Shown piece by piece: positions 45,963 through 59,149 of a stretch of DNA of 64,000 bases. Within the stretch, counting starts at the first letter, position 1, and each line of letters starts with the position of its first letter. Origin of the DNA: Dirofilaria immitis. Lineage: Eukaryota > Nematoda > Chromadorea > Rhabditida > Onchocercidae. The stretch lies in assembly GCA_024305405.1 (NCBI GenBank), contig JAKNDB010000067.1, positions 310,001 to 374,000 of the forward strand, written 5' to 3'. The notes below the pieces were generated by a model. That model was not told where the DNA came from. It did not search any database and saw nothing but the letters and a program-made list of their open reading frames with translations. Both the position numbers and the translations under genes were made by a program.

Positions 45963-46235
45963 ATGCATCATTTCAAAAGTATCCGAAGTAGTACTAAAAG
46001 ACTAGAATTGGGATATTTCATCTTTCAGTACATACTTTTAAGTTCACTTAAGACAGTCGAGCAGTTGCAACGAAATGTCACTTTGATGATATACGACGAG
46101 AAATGGTTTTTATCTTTGAGTGCAAGTCTTACATCAGAATTCGCCATTCATAATTCTTCTCGAATTTTATTCCCAATAGATAAACTGTGCGACAATATGA
46201 ATATATATATTGGAAAGATAGATTTGTTTAGTTAA
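45963..46235 (+). CDS. weak hypothetical ORF, 90 codons
   Basis: Open frame with moderately protein-like composition (RLELGYFIFQYILLSSLKTV, SASLTSEFAIHNSSRILF). No acceptor, domain or neighbour supports it. Confidence 0.2.
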   Translation: MHHFKSIRSSTKRLELGYFIFQYILLSSLKTVEQLQRNVTLMIYDEKWFLSLSASLTSEFAIHNSSRILFPIDKLCDNMNIYIGKIDLFS

Positions 46236-47447
46236 CAGAAGCACCTTTGACTTGATTTCTTTCCTTATCCTTAACTTATTTCTGTTATCATTTCATTCAT
46301 TTTTTTTTCTCTTATTTTAAAAAAATAATTTAACTTAACTGAGCAATTTGCATTAGCTATAAAAATTTTAAATTTGATTTATAAAATGAAAATTATCAAA
46401 TATATAATTCTATTTATTGACCATTGATTGATTAATAAATATTTTCATTTAATACAAAAACGAATTGCTTTACTTAAAATATTTTGCTGCAATTATTATT
46501 ACTTCAACAAACGACAATTTGACAATAATTCAATTTATCATTTGAAAAAAATATTTTCATATGCAATGCAAATCAATTTTATCATTTCTCATTTTTAGAA
46601 TTATAAAATTTTATTTATTATTATTTTTTTCTTATCACATAATAAATCATTTAGAAAGAATGAAAAAAAATCGATTTTTTTTTTTTTTATTAAAATTATT
46701 AAACAATACTAACTAAGATTGGAAATTAATCAATCAATCAATAATTGATTAATTGATAACTATATATTCATTGATTATCACTGATATATTATTATTATAA
46801 TCAAAAAGTTTCAAAATTTTTTTTTTTTTTTAAATAAAAACATAAACTAACTTTTAATGTTTATTGATGCCTTCAATTGGCATTAAAAAAATTCTTCCTT
46901 TCCTATCACTAATAGCTTCAAAAAAAAAAAAAAAAAATGCAAATTTAATACTCTTTAAGCCATTTTAACAATCACATAGACATTTTCCATTGCTTTATTT
47001 TATTCCAAAAAAAAGTTTTTTTTTTTAATCTTTTCAAAAAATCTTACTAAATTGTTATGATAGCCATTGTTGTTGATATGATTAAATTTAATCTTATCAT
47101 AGATAAACCTAATCTTTAATCTTCTTTTTTTTCAGATTAATTGATTCATTAGAAGATAATTTTTGTGGTATTTTTTTTTGTGGGGGGAATAATTATAACT
47201 TGAAGGATAATTTGAATTTTTTAAAAATTGGTTTCCTATCTTTTAACTTTTTTTGATCATCATTTCCTTCGATTGATCATCATTTCTTGACGTATGATTT
47301 CATCAGTGTTAATATCAAAAATGACGACAGTGAAATGTAGAAGAATTCATCATCGATCATTCAATAACATTTAAATAAAAATTATTGATTAATTTTAATT
47401 CAAATTAGATGAAATGTAAAAGTGTATTAAAATTAAACATTTAAATT

Positions 47448-48190
47448 AATTCAATTTCATACACATTTAATTTCGTCACTGTTCCATTTAATTCATATTC
47501 TATTCTTATTATTTAATTCCAATTTCAATTTCATACACATTTAATTTATCGTTGTTCCATTTAATTCATATTCTATTCTTATTATTTAATTCCAATTTCA
47601 ATTTCATACACATTTAATTTATCGTTGTTCCATTTAATTCATATTCTATTCTTATTATTTAATTCCAATTTCAATTTCATACACATTTAATTTTGTCACT
47701 GTTCCATTTAATTCATATTCTATTCTAATTATTTAATTCCAATTTCAATTTCATACACATTTAATTTATCGTTGTTCCATTTAATTCATATTCTATTCTT
47801 ATTATTTAATTCCAATTTCAATTTCATACACATTTAATTTATCGTTGTTCCATTTAATTCATATTCTATTCTTATTATTTAATTCCAATTTCAATTTCAT
47901 ACACATTTAATTTATCGTTGTTCCATTTAATTCATATTCTATTCTTATTATTTAATTCCAATTTCAATTTCATACACATTTAATTTATCGTTGTTCCATT
48001 TAATTCATATTCTATTCTTATTATTTAATTCCAATTTCAATTTCATACACATTTAATTTTGTCACTGTTCCATTTAATTCATATTCTATTCTAATTATTT
48101 AATTCCAATTTCAATTTCATACACATTTAATTTATCGTTGTTCCATTTAATTCATATTCTATTCTTATTATTTAATTCCAATTTATTGTA
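47448..48190 (+). repeat. 73/74-bp minisatellite, about 10 copies
   Basis: Ten near-perfect units each starting TTTCATACACATTTAATTT. Copy starts step by 73 or 74 bases. Two unit types occur: one with TTATCGTTGTTCC and one with a GTCACTGTTCC segment. The GTCACT type recurs at copies 1, 4 and 9, giving a higher-order pattern. The array ends about 230 bases before the gbb-2 start codon, in its promoter region. Confidence 0.96.
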
Positions 48191-48416
48191 ATTTAATTCA
48201 ATTTAAAAATTTATGTGATTTAGTTCAATTCAATTTAATTCAAATTTATTTCCATTTTAATTTCAGCTCAATGAAATTCAGTCGGCTAAATTCTATTTTA
48301 ATTTAATTTTGGCCTATTTATTTGTTAACATTTTACTGCCTTGTAATATAATGAAACTTTAAAGAATTGCCTCTATTTTACTATTTCGCATCATTTATTC
48401 TGCTTTTATTAGAATT

Positions 48417-51400
48417 ATGTACTATTTAACATGTCTATTACTAATTACGCCAATATGGCTTGGCTATGGCCAAGATTGCCAGAAATTACCACGAACAAAT
48501 CAAATACCATTAACAATTGGCGTTTTTCTACCATATCAGTATAAACGAGTGCTAGAACCTGCTATCAATACAGCACTAGAACATATTCATAATCAATCCT
48601 GTATTCTAAGCAACTATTATTTGAAATTACATTTCAAGGATACTGAGGTTTTGGATTATTAATTCTTTTTTTTATCAATTTCATTAATTTAATGATATAC
48701 TGATAAAATTATTCATTTATCAATTTACTCTAATCAAATGCAAATATCAATTATTGCTTTACAATAAAAGATATATATATATATATTCGAGATAGGATTT
48801 TTTTGCAAATTTATTTTATAAAATAAAACCTTTGCAATATTATTTGTTATTTCAAATATTTCTTTAGAAATTTAAGAAAAATAAGAAGTATTTTTAGAAA
48901 TTTTTGAAATCACTTATGTAATGATAAATTGCAGCAATCAGATTTGTTCAATATATAACAAAACAATTATCACTTTTTCATCAAAAATCTCTTGCTAAAA
49001 ATTATTTGTATATTTTTTAAAACTAATTGATAAAATTATTAAAATATTCAATATTATAGAAGAAATTATATAAACAAAAAAAAAAATCAATCAAATTTAT
49101 TCAAATTTTTATACATTTATTTATTTATTTATTTATTTGTTTATTTATTTATTTCAGTAATTTGAATTGCTCATAGTATAAAAGTTTAATTTTTGATAAA
49201 TATGAAAAATTAAAAAAAAAGGTTAATTAAAACATCAAAATATAATTCTCGAAATCATTATGAATTTTCGAGAATTGTCGCTCTCTCTCTCTCTCTCTCA
49301 AAAATATCCTAAAAAATATATATATATATATTTTCGTTTTGTTGTTATTGTTTATTAAATTATAGTGTAAGACATCATTTGGTATGAAAGCATTATTTGA
49401 ATTAATGAATTCAAATCCACGACCTTTGCACTTTTTGGTGATGCATGTACAAATGTTAATGAAGTTGTTGCAATGGCATCAAAATATTGGCATATTTTAC
49501 ATTTATCCTATGCTGAATTACATGCTAAATTTGCATCAGCTGATGCTCAAGTGGTATTAATTTTATTTTATTAATAAATATTTACTATTTATATAAATAT
49601 TTATTATTTTATTTATTTGTAAACAACAACAATAATAATAATAATCCTTTTCTAGTCTTAATAGAAATAATCAATATTATATTAAATTAGTTAAATTAAC
49701 GATATATAGAATACATACATCATATCAAATAATTATTATAAATAATTTCTATCTAATTCTTCGTTTTTAGTTTTTATTAAATAAATATTTTAAATTAAAT
49801 AAAATTAAGGTCAAAGGTGAAAAAGAAGTCTTGTCTTAAGTAAATGATAATAATTACAAATTTGCTTCAATAATTCAATTCAAAAATGCATTCAACAAAT
49901 TCGTGAATAATAGGCAAATGTAGCAGCATATTATTTCCTATTTACAGTACTACTAAAAAAACACTTAAAAGTTTCAGTTTAAAATTTTGAATTTTACGAC
50001 AATAAATTGATTATAGAGGCAAATCTTGGCTATTATTCGCTTTTATGATTATAAAAGCAAATCTTGGCTATTATTTGCTTTTACTATTATAGAAGCTAAT
50101 CTTGGCTATTATTTGCTTTTATTATTATATGAGCAAATCTTGGCTATTATTTGCTTTTACTTCTGCTAGTCTAAATGAAAATTACTTTGATTGCTATGAT
50201 GATCATTTTAAGTACAATTTGATTTGCATGAAATCTTTGATTCAGATAGATAATTTATTATTGTTAATAATATTGAAAAGGTAGATTATTCTCGAAAAAA
50301 TATTACCATATAACAATACATAATATATTTATTGAATTTTAATTCCTTTTAATCAATTTTAATATTTCAATTACCAATAAACGAATGGTTCATATTAATA
50401 GTTGAGGCTATAAGTAAAAATTATCAAATATGCAAGAATATTTCAGTAGAAACGATAATTCTTTTAGATTTTTTAAAATTTATTTCAAAACTTTTTCATT
50501 AAAAATTATGGAATGGATTTTCGATTAATAAATTTAATTATTATATAAAGAAAAATTAATTATGAAAAGTTGAATTTCTTATATTAACAAAAGATGGAAT
50601 TTTTGTAATTAATATACAATGATATAATAATATAATTGTTAAGATAATGATATACAATGATATAATAATATAGTTAGTAAGTAATTACATAATGATATAC
50701 AATGATATAATGATATAATTATTATTACTGTAATTATTATTTAAGAAGCCTGGTTTAAATATTAAAATTCTAGATGTATCCAACATTTTTTCGTATGGTA
50801 CCAGGATATCAGAATTCAAATTTAGCACGATGCCATCTTATTTTTCAATTCAATTGGACACGTGTTGGTACATTAAAACAAAGTGATGATCCACGTTTCT
50901 CGTTGGTAAGTAAATATTTAAAAAGATATTTGATATTGATTAGTTAAAATAAGATAAATAAATTTATATTGATATAATTATCATTGTATTGATATAATTA
51001 TCATTATTGCAAATATGAAAATCGATTGTTAAGATGATACGTTTTTTTTTTTTTGAATATAATCATAAATCAAAATCTTACAATTGCTAGTAACATTTGC
51101 TCAATTGGCTTAGCTTAGAAAATTGAAGAAAATTTTTTTTTTAAAAAAACTTTTTCCAATTTTTTTATCGTTAAGAATTTTCGACTCTCATCCTTCTTTC
51201 TCATATATCTTTAGCATTTCGAATTATTTGAAAATTCTTGAAATGCATTATCAAATGATAAATGATTAAATGATATAATTTTTTTTTTTTATTAAAGCCA
51301 CATGAATCATTAACAACACGATTAGAGCATGGATTTGGTATTCGAGTAATATATACTGCTGGAATTACGCATGATGAAATTCAAAATATTGGTTATGAAC

Positions 51401-54400
51401 TTAATGAGTTAAAGGTTTTGATTTATCAATTCAAAAATAGATCAAATTTAAAAATAAAATATATTCATTCTCGAGATAGAAATAAAATCCCATAAATTGA
51501 TGTAAAATCAATGAATGATAACAATTTTGATACACGAATTAACTATGCTAAAATATCATAAATAGTTTATGATTAAAAAAGAAAAACTAATGTTTACATA
51601 TAACTTCTTAATAGTTATTTTGTTCGGATAAGAAATCTCGAAAAACTAATAATCATGATAGCTAACATTTTAATATTTTCATGTTCAGAAACGTGATGCT
51701 CGAATTCTTATTGGTGATTTTGAGGAATCATTAGCTGTACGAATATTATGTGAAGCTTATCAAAATGGTATTTATGGTGAAAATTATGCATGGATATTAC
51801 CTGGTTATCATAAAAGTAAGTATTTAATCTGTCATGATTAGCTTAAAATCTTAAAATTAGTGACATTATATATTTATATATTTCATAATACATAATTCAA
51901 ATTTATCCATTTATTGATATGATAACAAATGCATATTATATATCTTCAATAATTGATAATAATATTAACTGATAAGATAAAAACATATCTGCTTCAATAT
52001 ATTTATATATCTTTTAACAATTCCTTGAGAGTAAAAAGAAAGAAATAAAGTTGAAAATAACTAAATAAAGTTGGAATAATAACTGTCTAAATAATTGCCA
52101 CTTATTTAATTAAGCAATTGAAATGGTTCTGTACAGTAATGATATTTGAATATATTTCAAGAATAAATATATTTCTCAAGAATATAAAATATATGCCAAA
52201 AAGTTTTGAATATGTTTCTCAAGATTTCTCGAGAGTACAAAATATATGCCAAAAAGTTTTGAATATGTTCCTCAAGAATATAAAATCCATGCTAAAAATT
52301 ATTACCAATGAATAGAAAGTTTTCTTCCGTTATTTATAGTTATATTGAATGGATTATAATAAATAACTAAACGATTCTTATCGATAGAGTTATTGATGGT
52401 AGTTAGTGCTTAATCATATCTAATATATTGATTAGATATAATACAATTTTAATGAATGTTAGAAATTATAAATTGTTATTAAATCGATATTCAGATGATT
52501 GGTGGCGTAATACATCAAATGTTAATTGTACAGTAGACGAACTTGCACAAGTAATTGAAGGTCATTTTGCTGTAGAATTTTCACCTTATTCGCAAAGGCT
52601 TGCTCGACTTACTGTTGCTAATAAAGTTAGTTATTTTTAAATTTATTAAATAAATATCGATATTTGAGTTAAATATGTAAAATTTATTTGTTTAAATAAG
52701 TAATAAAAAGAAGGAAACAAATAAACTGATATTGTAAATATCTTTGGAATTTCAATAATTAATTAAAAATATTTCGAATCAATTTAAAATATATAAAATT
52801 ATTGGCATAGAAATAAATTATCATTTAGACAGTATCAGAAATAAATAAATTATCATTTAGACAGTATCAGAAATAAATAAATTATCATTTAGACAGTATC
52901 AGAAATAAATAAATTATCATTTAGACAGTATCAGAAATTCGAGCAAAACTTGATGCTAAACATGAATTATCACCGGAAAATGTTTTCAAAGGATATGTAT
53001 ATGATGGTCTTTGGACACTTGCTTTAGCTATCGAACATGTTTTACAACTTCATTATCAACGAGATGGATTCACTTCGATAAGTGATACAGTAGATTGGAT
53101 TAAACTCAGTGCCGAATTACTTGAAGCTGTTCATAGTACTTCATTTATTGGTGTTACTGTAAGTATAGTAGAAAAGAAAGTTTCCTTAAACTAATAATAA
53201 TTATTGACCATTGTTTATTTTGTTGTTTATTTACATCGATTATCAGATCAGTAAATTCCTTTTAAATTTTCTATATTATTTTATTTATTGTTTATGTTAG
53301 TTTGATTGTTAAAACTATTAAAAATTCTTTGCTTTAATATATACATAATATATATTAGTAATTGAGTAATTTAATAATGATAATTAAATAATCAAATTTA
53401 TCATCATCCAATATTATCAATGTAAATAATATATATTGGTAATTGAGTAATTTAATAATGATAATTAAATAATCAAATTTATCATCATCCAATATTATCA
53501 ATGTAAATAATATATATTGGTAATTGAGTAATTTAATAGTGATAATTAAATAATCAAATTTATCATCATCCAATATTATCAATGTAAATAATATATATTA
53601 GTAATTGAGTAATTTAATAATGATAATTAAATAATCAAATTTATCATCATCCAATATTATCAATGTAAATAATATATATTGGTAATTGAGTAATTTAATA
53701 ATGATAATTAAATAATCAAATTTATCATCATCCAACATTATCAATGTAAATAATATATATTAGTAATTGAGTAATTTAATAATGATAATTAAATAATCAA
53801 ATTTATCATCATTTATCATTATCAATATAAATAATTTTTATTTTCTAGGGACCAGTTCAATTTAAGAATAATGAACGACTTGGATTAATTCAAATTTTGC
53901 AATGGCGAAATGGTTCATATATGATTGCTGGAATATATGATGGTACAGAAGCTGTCCTTAATCTCAATCCCGCTCTTAAAGGTATTGATAACATATCTTT
54001 GCTATTCAATTGAATGATTATCATAAGTGATATATTGCTGATAAAACAAATGTTTAAAAAATATATCAGGATGTTAAAATTTTGATGAAAAAAATATGCA
54101 AGCGAAACGCTAACTTTTAAAAAGACTTTTTAATTTCAATCTGTAACTATTATAATCGAGAATAAATGTTTATCTTTATGTGAAAACTTTTAGATTGGAC
54201 ACCACCTTTAGATGCAACAATTGTTGTACGTGAACGTCAATATATATCATTTGTGTTATTTATATTGCTATCTTTACTTGCTATTATTGGAGTAGCAATA
54301 GCAATTTTTTTCCTTATCATTAATATCAAATATCAAAATCATCGGTAAGCTAAACATATAAGTGATAAGAAAGAATGCCCTTTCACTTTACAAAAATTAT

Positions 54401-57400
54401 TCATGTATATGCAATATTGCGCTGCATGTTATGCATGCAAATGATAATTGCTGCATGTTATGCATGCAAGTGATAACTGTTGCATGTTATGCATGCAAGT
54501 GATACATATTGATTTTTAATATTTTTGATGGAAAAATTTATTCTATTTTATAGATATATCAAGATGTCATCACCAAATATGAATAATTTAATCATAGCAG
54601 GTTCTATCTGTACTTATATCAGTGTTATCCTACTCGGATTTGATACACGTTTCGTTTCACCGAATACTTTTGTCACACTTTGTTATGTAGTGATAATATA
54701 TAATCTATCCTTCAGAATATGATCAATGATTCTTATTTATACTTCAAGATGTTAGATATCTGAAATTTTTATTTGTAAGAAAAAAGGAATGTATCAGATA
54801 TTTGGAACAATAATTGATCTTCTTCTTTTTCCAACATATTTTCATTCTTCGTTTTTTTTTTCCTCATATTTATATTCCAGGTAAAAACATGGGTATTAAG
54901 TCTTGGCTTCACTCTAGCATTTGGATCAATGTTTTCAAAAACTTGGAGAGTTCATCTAATTTTCAAGAATATTCGAATGAATAAGAAAGCAATCAAAGAT
55001 TATAAATTATTTATGCTAGTTGGCTTCATCGTTCTTATTGATTTAATTTCATTAGCTTTATGGGCTCGTATTTCACCTTTCACATTACATGTCAATCAAT
55101 TAGCTATATTTGTAAGTATATATACTGTATTATGAATTATTATCATGAACTTTAATCTGCTTTATTCATTTATTTATTTGTTTATTTGTTTATTCATTTA
55201 AGTTAAGAAAAACTTTTAATTGTTTATCTTTATGAGTGAAATTTTATTTTAATAAAGTTAATTTAAAAATTTATTATTTTTAAATTCCAACTATACTACG
55301 ATTAAAATTAATAAGAAAAGAATATTATTATTATATTTTTTTATTTCAAAAAAAAAAAATTTACAAAAATTAAAATATAATTATCTTTAATAATATATAT
55401 CATCTATTGCAGTATTCAGATAACAAAATGATAGCACCAGAAATAGAACGTTGTAGAAGTGATAATAGTGTAATTTTGAAGCTATCATATTGGGTATTAA
55501 AGGCCTTCTTATGGTTGGTTCAATCTTTCAGAATTTCTTTTAATTTATTCTTTTTGATTGTTTTTTTATCTTATCATTAAATGTTTGAATAAACAGAAAT
55601 ATCTTATGATATCTTGAGAAGCTTTCAACAAATTTCACATGCAAGACCTAAAATAGACTTGAATAAAAAAAAAAAAACTAAAGTCCATTTCAAATCTCAA
55701 TAATTGTTTATTGATAAGAAATATTTTAACGAATCTAATTTCAGATGCTTGGCTGTTTTTGGCTTGGGAAACAAGACGAGTAAATGTTCCTGCATTAAAT
55801 GATAGTAAATATATTGGAATGTCTGTTTATAGTGTTGTTGTAACATGTTTACTTGGTCTTCCACTTGTGTACATATTAAAGGTAGTATATTTGTAAATAA
55901 AACAATTGAATCATTTCATATCATATTATCATCACATTTTTAAATATAGCAAAAATTGTAAACTTTTCTTTTCTTTTTTATTTTTTTTTTTGCAAATTTT
56001 TTTCTTTTACGTGATTATGTGATTATTACGATTTTATTACGTAATAATGATTACGATTTTATTACGTAATAATGATTACGATTTTATTACGTAATAATGA
56101 TTACGTAATTATTAATTCTATTATTATTAAAGATTTTTTTCTCATAAATAATATCTCTCTCATTTTAGGATCGGGTAAATGAAGCACATATATTGGGAAG
56201 TTTTTTATCATATTTTGCACAACTTTAATTCTCTGCCTCGTTTTTGTTCCAAAGGTAAATTATATTTTTAGTATATGCTATTTTTTATTCCTTAAAAGTT
56301 TCTTAAAATTGATAATTTTGTTATTTGATTAAGATTAAGCTAATAAGTATTAGAGGAACATAATAACTTAAATCAATCGATTCTCGATCGATTTAATTTA
56401 TTATTCAAGATTTTGAAGACTTATATGATGATATTGGTTTTGTTATCGAAATATTTATTAGCTTAATTCAAGCAATTGTGATAACAATGATTGCGATATT
56501 TAAATTTACAATAGTCCTTTATCATTGCAGATTGTGGAACTTATTCGAATCCTCAAGGTAATGAGCCACGGTATCGACGTGGTTTAGTGAAATCATCTCT
56601 TGTACGGTTAGAATCGCAAGAAGCTCCACAACATGCTGAGTAAGTTGTTAGATTTTTAAAAAAATTAAAATTTTAAGAATGTTTTATACAAATAAATTCA
56701 TTTTTTTCCAGCCAGCTATGTCAAAACTTCTGTTATCGGCCGCAAATGAGATTTCAGCGAAAACTATTGCGACAGATAACATGCAGGAAATTTATGAAAT
56801 TCATTTATAATTTTCAAATACAGAATAGCATATGACTTTGATGAAATCTTATTTCAATCTGATATCTTATCATCTTTCTTTAAATATTTTATCATTACTT
56901 TTCAATTAGATATTTTTCAGAGAAGCAAATAGCTTTAAACGAGAGAACTTACGACGTTTGGAAGAAGAGAATATATTATTACATCGATATTTACTTCAGG
57001 TAAATTATCTGATAAAAAATGATATGGATTTTGCAGACTATAAAAGTTTACTATAATAGAATTTGCAACACCTAAATACTAAAGTACAGCAACTTTTCAC
57101 ATTTCATCACTGCTAGACTACTTTTAAGATATTCCATTCTCGATTATATGATCTGGTTTGTAATCTATAAAGTTGGAAATTTGATCTCTTTGATGTATTC
57201 TTCTCTAATATCACTTTCACTTTACAACTGATCAAATATATACCATCAAAATTTACTTCAAAAATAATCAAACAAACAGTATAATTTTAACATCTTGTGT
57301 TACTGATACGAACAAGATTTAAAATATTGATTTATTTAGAAGACTAGTATATTATGGGAATTACAAGAACAATTAAGGCAACTTGGCGAATTAGACGATG

Positions 57401-57429
57401 ATATGATTGCACCAAGTGACAGGAGTTAA
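48417..57429 (+). CDS. gbb-2: GABA-B receptor subunit 2, 17 exons
   Basis: This is a class C G-protein-coupled receptor that pairs with GBB-1 to form the metabotropic GABA receptor of neurons and muscle. Exons: 48417-48647, 49366-49553, 50774-50905, 51298-51414, 51689-51815, 52495-52625, 52925-53158, 53849-53981, 54194-54344, 54554-54686, 54881-55111, 55413-55517, 55745-55881, 56169-56254, 56531-56639, 56921-56999, 57340-57429, about 805 residues (C. elegans GBB-2 is of similar size). The start has a clear signal peptide ([20 protein letters not shown]). Subunit 2 rather than 1 is shown by [47 protein letters not shown] and LCLVFVPK. Four exons (second, 13th, 14th, 15th) need one extra base in a short run to stay open. 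Confidence 0.95.
50017..50165 (+). repeat. 38-bp tandem repeat, 4 copies, in gbb-2 intron 2
   Basis: The phrase AAATCTTGGCTATTATTTGC recurs with 38-base spacing, with small variations, at about 50021, 50060, 50097 and 50135. Confidence 0.85.
52160..52300 (+). repeat. approximately 54-bp direct repeat in gbb-2 intron 5
   Basis: ATATGCCAAAAAGTTTTGAA occurs at about 52191 and 52245, with a partial further copy on each side. Confidence 0.75.
52815..52936 (+). repeat. 32-bp tandem repeat that duplicates the exon 7 splice acceptor
   Basis: The unit ACAGTATCAGAAATAAATAA plus ATTATCATTTAG is tandemly repeated, so TTTAG|ACAGTATCAGAAAT occurs at 52829, 52861, 52893 and 52925. Only the last copy continues into the conserved exon ([10 protein letters not shown]). 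Confidence 0.92.
53346..53840 (+). repeat. 81-bp tandem repeat, about 6 copies, in gbb-2 intron 7
   Basis: GGTAATTGAGTAATTTAATA recurs exactly every 81 bases, with AATTGAG at 53360, 53441, 53522, 53603, 53684 and 53765. Because 81 is a multiple of three, a repetitive minus-strand ORF appears (27-residue period), which I regard as an artefact. Confidence 0.95.
54421..54506 (+). repeat. 29-bp tandem repeat with ATGCAT palindromes, 3 copies
   Basis: TGCATGTTATGCATGCAAGT recurs at 54423, 54452 and 54481 within gbb-2 intron 9. The core TGCATGCA is palindromic. Confidence 0.88.
56034..56107 (+). repeat. 25-bp tandem repeat carrying ATTACGTAAT palindromes
   Basis: ATTTTATTACGTAATAATGA recurs with 25-base spacing three times inside gbb-2 intron 13. 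ATTACGTAAT is a perfect palindrome resembling bZIP sites. Confidence 0.9.
56531..57429 (+). other. gbb-2: GBB-2 cytoplasmic tail with coiled coil
   Basis: Exons 56531-56639, 56921-56999 and 57340-57429. The tail reads IVELIR, then [12 protein letters not shown] after a one-base frame change, then a heptad-like [20 protein letters not shown] and [14 protein letters not shown], ending at SDRS-stop. The coiled coil is the segment that in the family pairs with subunit 1 and allows surface export. Confidence 0.88.
56712..56835 (+). CDS. gbb-2: possible alternative terminal exon of gbb-2
   Basis: A strong acceptor (TTTTTTTCCAG) precedes an open stretch in the exact phase left by exon 56531-56639. 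It would add 40 basic residues ([19 protein letters not shown] and onward) and stop at TGA 56833-56835, replacing the coiled-coil tail. No 5' splice site ends it, so it can only be a terminal exon. Confidence 0.35.
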
Positions 57430-57732
57430 TAATTATTGATTCAAATTGGTTCGAATTTAAATTTTAAATTAACATTTATAATGTTTGTTATGATTCGAAT
57501 AATCCTGAAAGTTTCCTTCTAAATTTTCTAACTAAGTATCTTATGAATGATTTAATTTTATTATTGAATGAATGAATTAATAATTATTTTTTTTAGATTC
57601 AGAATCTCTTATACTATCTATCAATAATCATCATTACGGGTATTAATTCATCAAAAAAAAAAAAAACTATGATGGAATATTTTGTTTGATATCTGATATA
57701 TTTAATTTGAAATGCTAAGCAATACATTTTAT

Positions 57733-57738
57733 AATAAA
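57733..57738 (+). promoter_or_regulatory. candidate gbb-2 poly(A) signal
   Basis: First AATAAA after the gbb-2 stop, implying a 3' UTR of about 320 bases. A second lies near 57772. Confidence 0.5.
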
Positions 57739-59149
57739 ATTTTCTTTTGTTATAATAGTTGTTAAATATATAATAAAACACTGATTCATAATTCTCGTCA
57801 TTCTATCCAAAAATGTTTATCAATTTGTTATCATGATAATGATTGGCAAAGCAGACAAATGATAATAATTCTCGAACATATTTTATTCGGCGTATTACTG
57901 AAGTAAATCCCAAAGACATAATACATATCGCATAATTATAATATAGCATATTTCTTGTTTGAGTAGATTGAAAATTAAAAATATAAATTTTATTTATAAT
58001 AATAAATATTTAAAAAGAGCATAGAAATGATAATGAATTTATTAAATAAAATAAAAATCATTTAGAATCCGTTAATATAATATTTCACATTCTGTGATAC
58101 ACTTTTTTCAGAATCATTACGTAACATTTACGTAATCATTACGTAACATTTACGTCATTCACTTGTCTGCTCAATATCGGAAATTTGGTAAAAAGCAATA
58201 AAGTAATTGCTTTGATATGTAATATTTTGAAGGAAATAAAAATTAAAAAAAAAAAAAAACAGAATGAATGGCTAATAATTACGTAATAAAACGTAAATTG
58301 ACGTTTTGACGAGCTATTTTTTTGTTATATTATATTTACGTCAAAAATTGACGCATAAATTTCTTATATAATAACAAAACTTATTATTGAATATATGTCT
58401 ATCCTATGGAAAATAAAAAAGAGAAATGTAAGAAATTGATTTCTTCAAGAATGCAAAAAAAAATCTGAGATCTAAATGATATGATAAATTAAATCAAATC
58501 AGTTGATCTAAATTAATTTATTATAAAATGATTGATATACGATAATTTACAGTATTATTAAAATGAATGAAAATTGCTGAGGAAATGTAAAGATTCTCGA
58601 GAGGCAAATATTGCAAGTTAAACAAATAATTGCGATCAATAATTGAGTTGAAATGGATGAATCATAAAAATATAAATAATTTTATTGCAAAAAAAATTCA
58701 TACCGAAAATTGAATGATCAAACTTTCAACGATACAGCATAATTTTATTAAATTTAATATTTTCAAATTTTACTTACTGCCATTTATTTCCGTTTTTTTG
58801 GATGATTAAGGGCCGTTTGTTTACATTTTAACTCAATTTGTTTATGAAATGTTAAATCTTTGATCTTTCCTAATTTATTGACGACATAAGCGCTATTTTA
58901 TCAAACAAGCATATGTTAAAAGCTCTTCAGACTAAAAATAAAATTTTGATTGCTTAAAGACCAATAAAATGCTTAAATATCAATTAATTCATATAAGAGT
59001 GTATGATTAATTTTATTGAAAGTTTTTAGATTTGTTGCATTAGTAATTTAACGAATTTTAACATATTTTTCAATCGATTTTATTTGTTTAAAATTTTTTA
59101 ATGTAAAAAATTTGATATCATATGATTGATTTTAAATTATTATCTTCGA

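Larger units (their letters stand above)
35877..47447. other. large AT-rich interval between smg-1 and gbb-2
   Basis: About 11.6 kb with no recognised gene. It holds many poly-A/T runs, TA microsatellites (43679-43704), dinucleotide and trinucleotide tracts, and several open stretches of doubtful status, listed separately. No transposon termini or transposase were seen. Confidence 0.5.
48417..53981 (+). other. gbb-2: GBB-2 signal peptide and Venus-flytrap ectodomain
   Basis: Exons 1-8. After the signal peptide come [103 protein letters not shown] and [17 protein letters not shown]. These match the bilobed periplasmic-binding-like ligand domain. In known receptors the subunit 2 lobe does not bind GABA but couples allosterically to subunit 1. 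Confidence 0.92.
54194..56254 (+). other. gbb-2: GBB-2 seven-transmembrane domain
   Basis: Exons 9-14 encode seven hydrophobic segments: [73 protein letters not shown], the [19 protein letters not shown] pair across 55413-55517 and 55745-55881, [17 protein letters not shown], and the last one ending LCLVFVPK. The fifth and seventh need the run corrections at 55756-55760 and 56201-56206. Confidence 0.92.

Noticed and set aside
47448..48190. Regular repeats considered as a CRISPR array
   Set aside because: Units are directly adjacent with no unique spacers, in a eukaryotic intron-bearing genome. It is a minisatellite.
53355..53582. Minus-strand ORF with a perfect 27-residue repeat
   Set aside because: It follows from an 81-base intronic tandem repeat on the other strand of gbb-2; the length being a multiple of three keeps the frame open. 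No start context or family.
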